A stretch of 47,316 nucleotides of DNA from Bacillota bacterium (GTDB taxonomy: Bacteria; Bacillota; TC1). Where the stretch lies: positions 1 through 47,316 of the forward strand of contig JAGXHY010000006.1 of assembly GCA_024635925.1 (NCBI GenBank), in the 5' to 3' direction. The notes beneath the pieces were generated by a model. That model was not told the origin of the DNA and did no database searches. It saw nothing but the letters and a program-made list of their open reading frames with translations. Of the stretch, positions 46,003 to 47,316 are shown one piece after another; position 1 is the stretch's first letter, and each line of letters starts with the position of its first letter. A program made the translations under genes and the position numbers.

Positions 46003-46545
46003 TTATATTTTAGCGAAAGGAGCGCCAAATTTTACTAGCAACTCTTTTGCTTCCTCATCTGTTTTTGCAGTTGTGATGAAAGTAATATTCATACCTCTCA
46101 TCTTATCAACTTTATCGTAATCTATTTCCGGGAAAATCAGTTGTTCTTTAATTCCAACCGTATAGTTTCCTCTACCATCAAAACCTTTTACTGAAATTCC
46201 TTTAAAGTCACGAACCCTTGGCAATGAAGCATTAATAAAACGATCCAAGAACTCATACATTCTTTCACCTCTTAAAGTTACTTTGACACCAATTGGCATT
46301 CCTTCTCTTAACTTAAAGGTTGCAATTGATTTTTTTGCCTTAGTAACAATTGGTTTTTGTCCTGAAATTTGAGTTATTTCATTAACAACACTTTCTATTG
46401 CCTTTGAATTTTGTACTGCTTCTCCTACACCTACGTTAATAACAACTTTGTTCATCTTTGGAACCATGTTAACATTTTTATAACTAAATTGTTCCATCAT
46501 AGCAGGTATTATATCTTTTTTGTACAAATCTTTTAATCTAGCCAA
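46003..46545 (-). CDS. rplE: 50S ribosomal protein L5
   Basis: A 180-residue L5, which binds 5S rRNA and touches the P-site tRNA: NVMVPK-like [60 protein letters not shown] and the C-terminal [18 protein letters not shown]. Initiation is at TTG (46545) with AAGGAGG 8 bases upstream. Confidence 0.98.
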   Translation of the reverse strand: MARLKDLYKKDIIPAMMEQFSYKNVNMVPKMNKVVINVGVGEAVQNSKAIESVVNEITQISGQKPIVTKAKKSIATFKLREGMPIGVKVTLRGERMYEFLDRFINASLPRVRDFKGISVKGFDGRGNYTVGIKEQLIFPEIDYDKVDKMRGMNITFITTAKTDEEAKELLVKFGAPFAKI

Positions 46546-46561
46546 AATAGGGTCCTCCTTC

Positions 46562-46882
46562 CTACTCTAATTCTTTATCGCATTTTTTACAAACACGAGT
46601 TTTTTTGTCTCCATCTATTTTTTGTCCGTATCGAACGCCTCTTTTGCAAGTTGGGCAATATAGAAGAACATTTGAAGCATCAAATGCTGCTTCTTTTTCG
46701 ATGATTCCACCTTGTGGATTCTTTTGAGTTCCTTTGGTATGTTTTTTGATTAGATTTACGCCTTCAACTATAACTTTGCCAGTTTTAGGGTAAGCTACCA
46801 AAACCTTACCAGTTTTCTTTTTATCTTTACCAGAGATTATTTCTACTTTATCTCCTTTTTTAACATGTAAATTGGATGCCAT
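46562..46882 (-). CDS. rplX: 50S ribosomal protein L24 with C-terminal CxxC pair
   Basis: A 106-residue L24, an assembly initiator. The KOW segment [21 protein letters not shown] is followed by [17 protein letters not shown] and [11 protein letters not shown]. The C-terminal third has two cysteine pairs (CPTC about residue 77 and CKKC about 99), a zinc-ribbon-like form found in some bacteria but not in B. subtilis L24. Confidence 0.98.
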   Translation of the reverse strand: MASNLHVKKGDKVEIISGKDKKKTGKVLVAYPKTGKVIVEGVNLIKKHTKGTQKNPQGGIIEKEAAFDASNVLLYCPTCKRGVRYGQKIDGDKKTRVCKKCDKELE

Positions 46883-46901
46883 TATTTCACCTCCACTAAT
46901 A

Positions 46902-47270
46902 CTAAAGAACTTCTGGGGCTAAAGAAACAATTTTCATGTAATTCTTATCCCTTAGTTCCCTAGCTACAGGCCCAAAGATACGTGTGCCTTTTGGAGTGCC
47001 GTCATCTTTGATAAGTACAGCAGCGTTTTCGTTGAACTTGATAAATGAACCATCGGCTCTTTGTATCTGATAAACAGTTCTTACGACTACAGCTTTTACT
47101 ACATCACCTTTTTTAACAACTCCTCCTGGTGTTGCTTGTTTAACTGAACAAACAATTACATCACCAATAGACGCACTTCTTCTTTTAGAACCTCCAAGAA
47201 CACGAATGCACAATAGCTCTTTCGCTCCTGTATTATCACCAACTTTTAATCTTGTTTCTTGTTGGATCAT
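46902..47270 (-). CDS. rplN: 50S ribosomal protein L14
   Basis: A 122-residue L14: [63 protein letters not shown] and [28 protein letters not shown]. Length is exactly standard. AAGGAGGG lies 7 bases upstream of the ATG. The rpsQ end lies immediately upstream. Confidence 0.98.
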   Translation of the reverse strand: MIQQETRLKVGDNTGAKELLCIRVLGGSKRRSASIGDVIVCSVKQATPGGVVKKGDVVKAVVVRTVYQIQRADGSFIKFNENAAVLIKDDGTPKGTRIFGPVARELRDKNYMKIVSLAPEVL

Positions 47271-47290
47271 TTTATACCCTCCTTATAACA

Positions 47291-47316
47291 CTAAACTCTT
47301 TTACCTTTTTCAAGTA
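47291..47316 (-). CDS. rpsQ: 30S ribosomal protein S17, last codons only (partial)
   Basis: The minus strand enters the window with a reading frame LEKGKRV and a TAG stop at 47293-47291, 20 bases before the rplN ATG. The position directly upstream of rplN and the LEKxK-type ending fit S17. Only seven residues are visible, so the call rests mainly on gene order. Confidence 0.6.

Overview
The window is an AT-rich chromosomal segment from a low-GC, Gram-positive-type anaerobe (Firmicutes; most like Clostridia or Tissierellia). The evidence is the 5' end of a Firmicute-like 16S rRNA gene with its leader, a single-chain pyruvate:ferredoxin oxidoreductase, SpoVG, a transketolase split into two genes, a Firmicute-type ECF transporter cassette after rplQ, zinc-binding S14, and FtsEX beside secreted M23 peptidases. 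No genus can be assigned from sequence alone. All genes but one are on the minus strand, so transcription runs from high to low coordinates.

Read in the direction of transcription: (1) 47316-37196 is the distal half of the S10/spc/alpha ribosomal supercluster: rpsQ (last codons only), rplN, rplX, rplE, rpsN, rpsH, rplF, rplR, rpsE, rpmD, rplO, secY, adk, map, a small KOW-like gene, infA, rpmJ, rpsM, rpsK, rpsD, rpoA, rplQ. It ends in a hairpin terminator. (2) 37107-34633 encodes the ECF vitamin transporter module ecfA1-ecfA2-ecfT. (3) 34468-31540 is a tightly packed run: a DJ-1/PfpI protein, queH, a HAD phosphatase and a DEAD-box RNA helicase. (4) 30696-31562 is the only plus-strand gene, an RluA-type pseudouridine synthase with its own promoter in a palindrome-rich intergenic region. 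(5) 30387-20061 holds a uridine-kinase-like protein, nfo, nth, secA, prfB (with a programmed +1 frameshift) and a 1195-residue TPR-like protein of unknown function. (6) 20004-12414 starts from a good promoter: split transketolase, ftsE, ftsX, three consecutive M23 peptidases and an S41/PDZ protease, closed by a terminator. (7) 12367-5086 holds uvrB, a degenerate LTA-synthase-like membrane protein, ispE, spoVG, ebfC, recR and an NADP isocitrate dehydrogenase of the eukaryote-like type. (8) 4976-526 holds nifJ and a lone BMP-type lipoprotein. (9) 460-1 is an rrn promoter, leader and the first ~300 bases of 16S rRNA; the operon continues outside the window.

Most of this is housekeeping: translation, secretion, cell-wall remodelling, DNA repair and central carbon metabolism. 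I found no CRISPR array, insertion sequence, prophage or clear defence system. The parts that most deserve a second look are the FtsEX/triple-M23/S41 block, the giant TPR protein, the LTA-synthase-like protein that lacks most expected catalytic residues, and the repeated GGTTATA motifs and perfect palindrome upstream of the pseudouridine synthase gene. Several start codons were moved from the longest possible ORF to the position supported by a ribosome binding site; TTG starts are common here.
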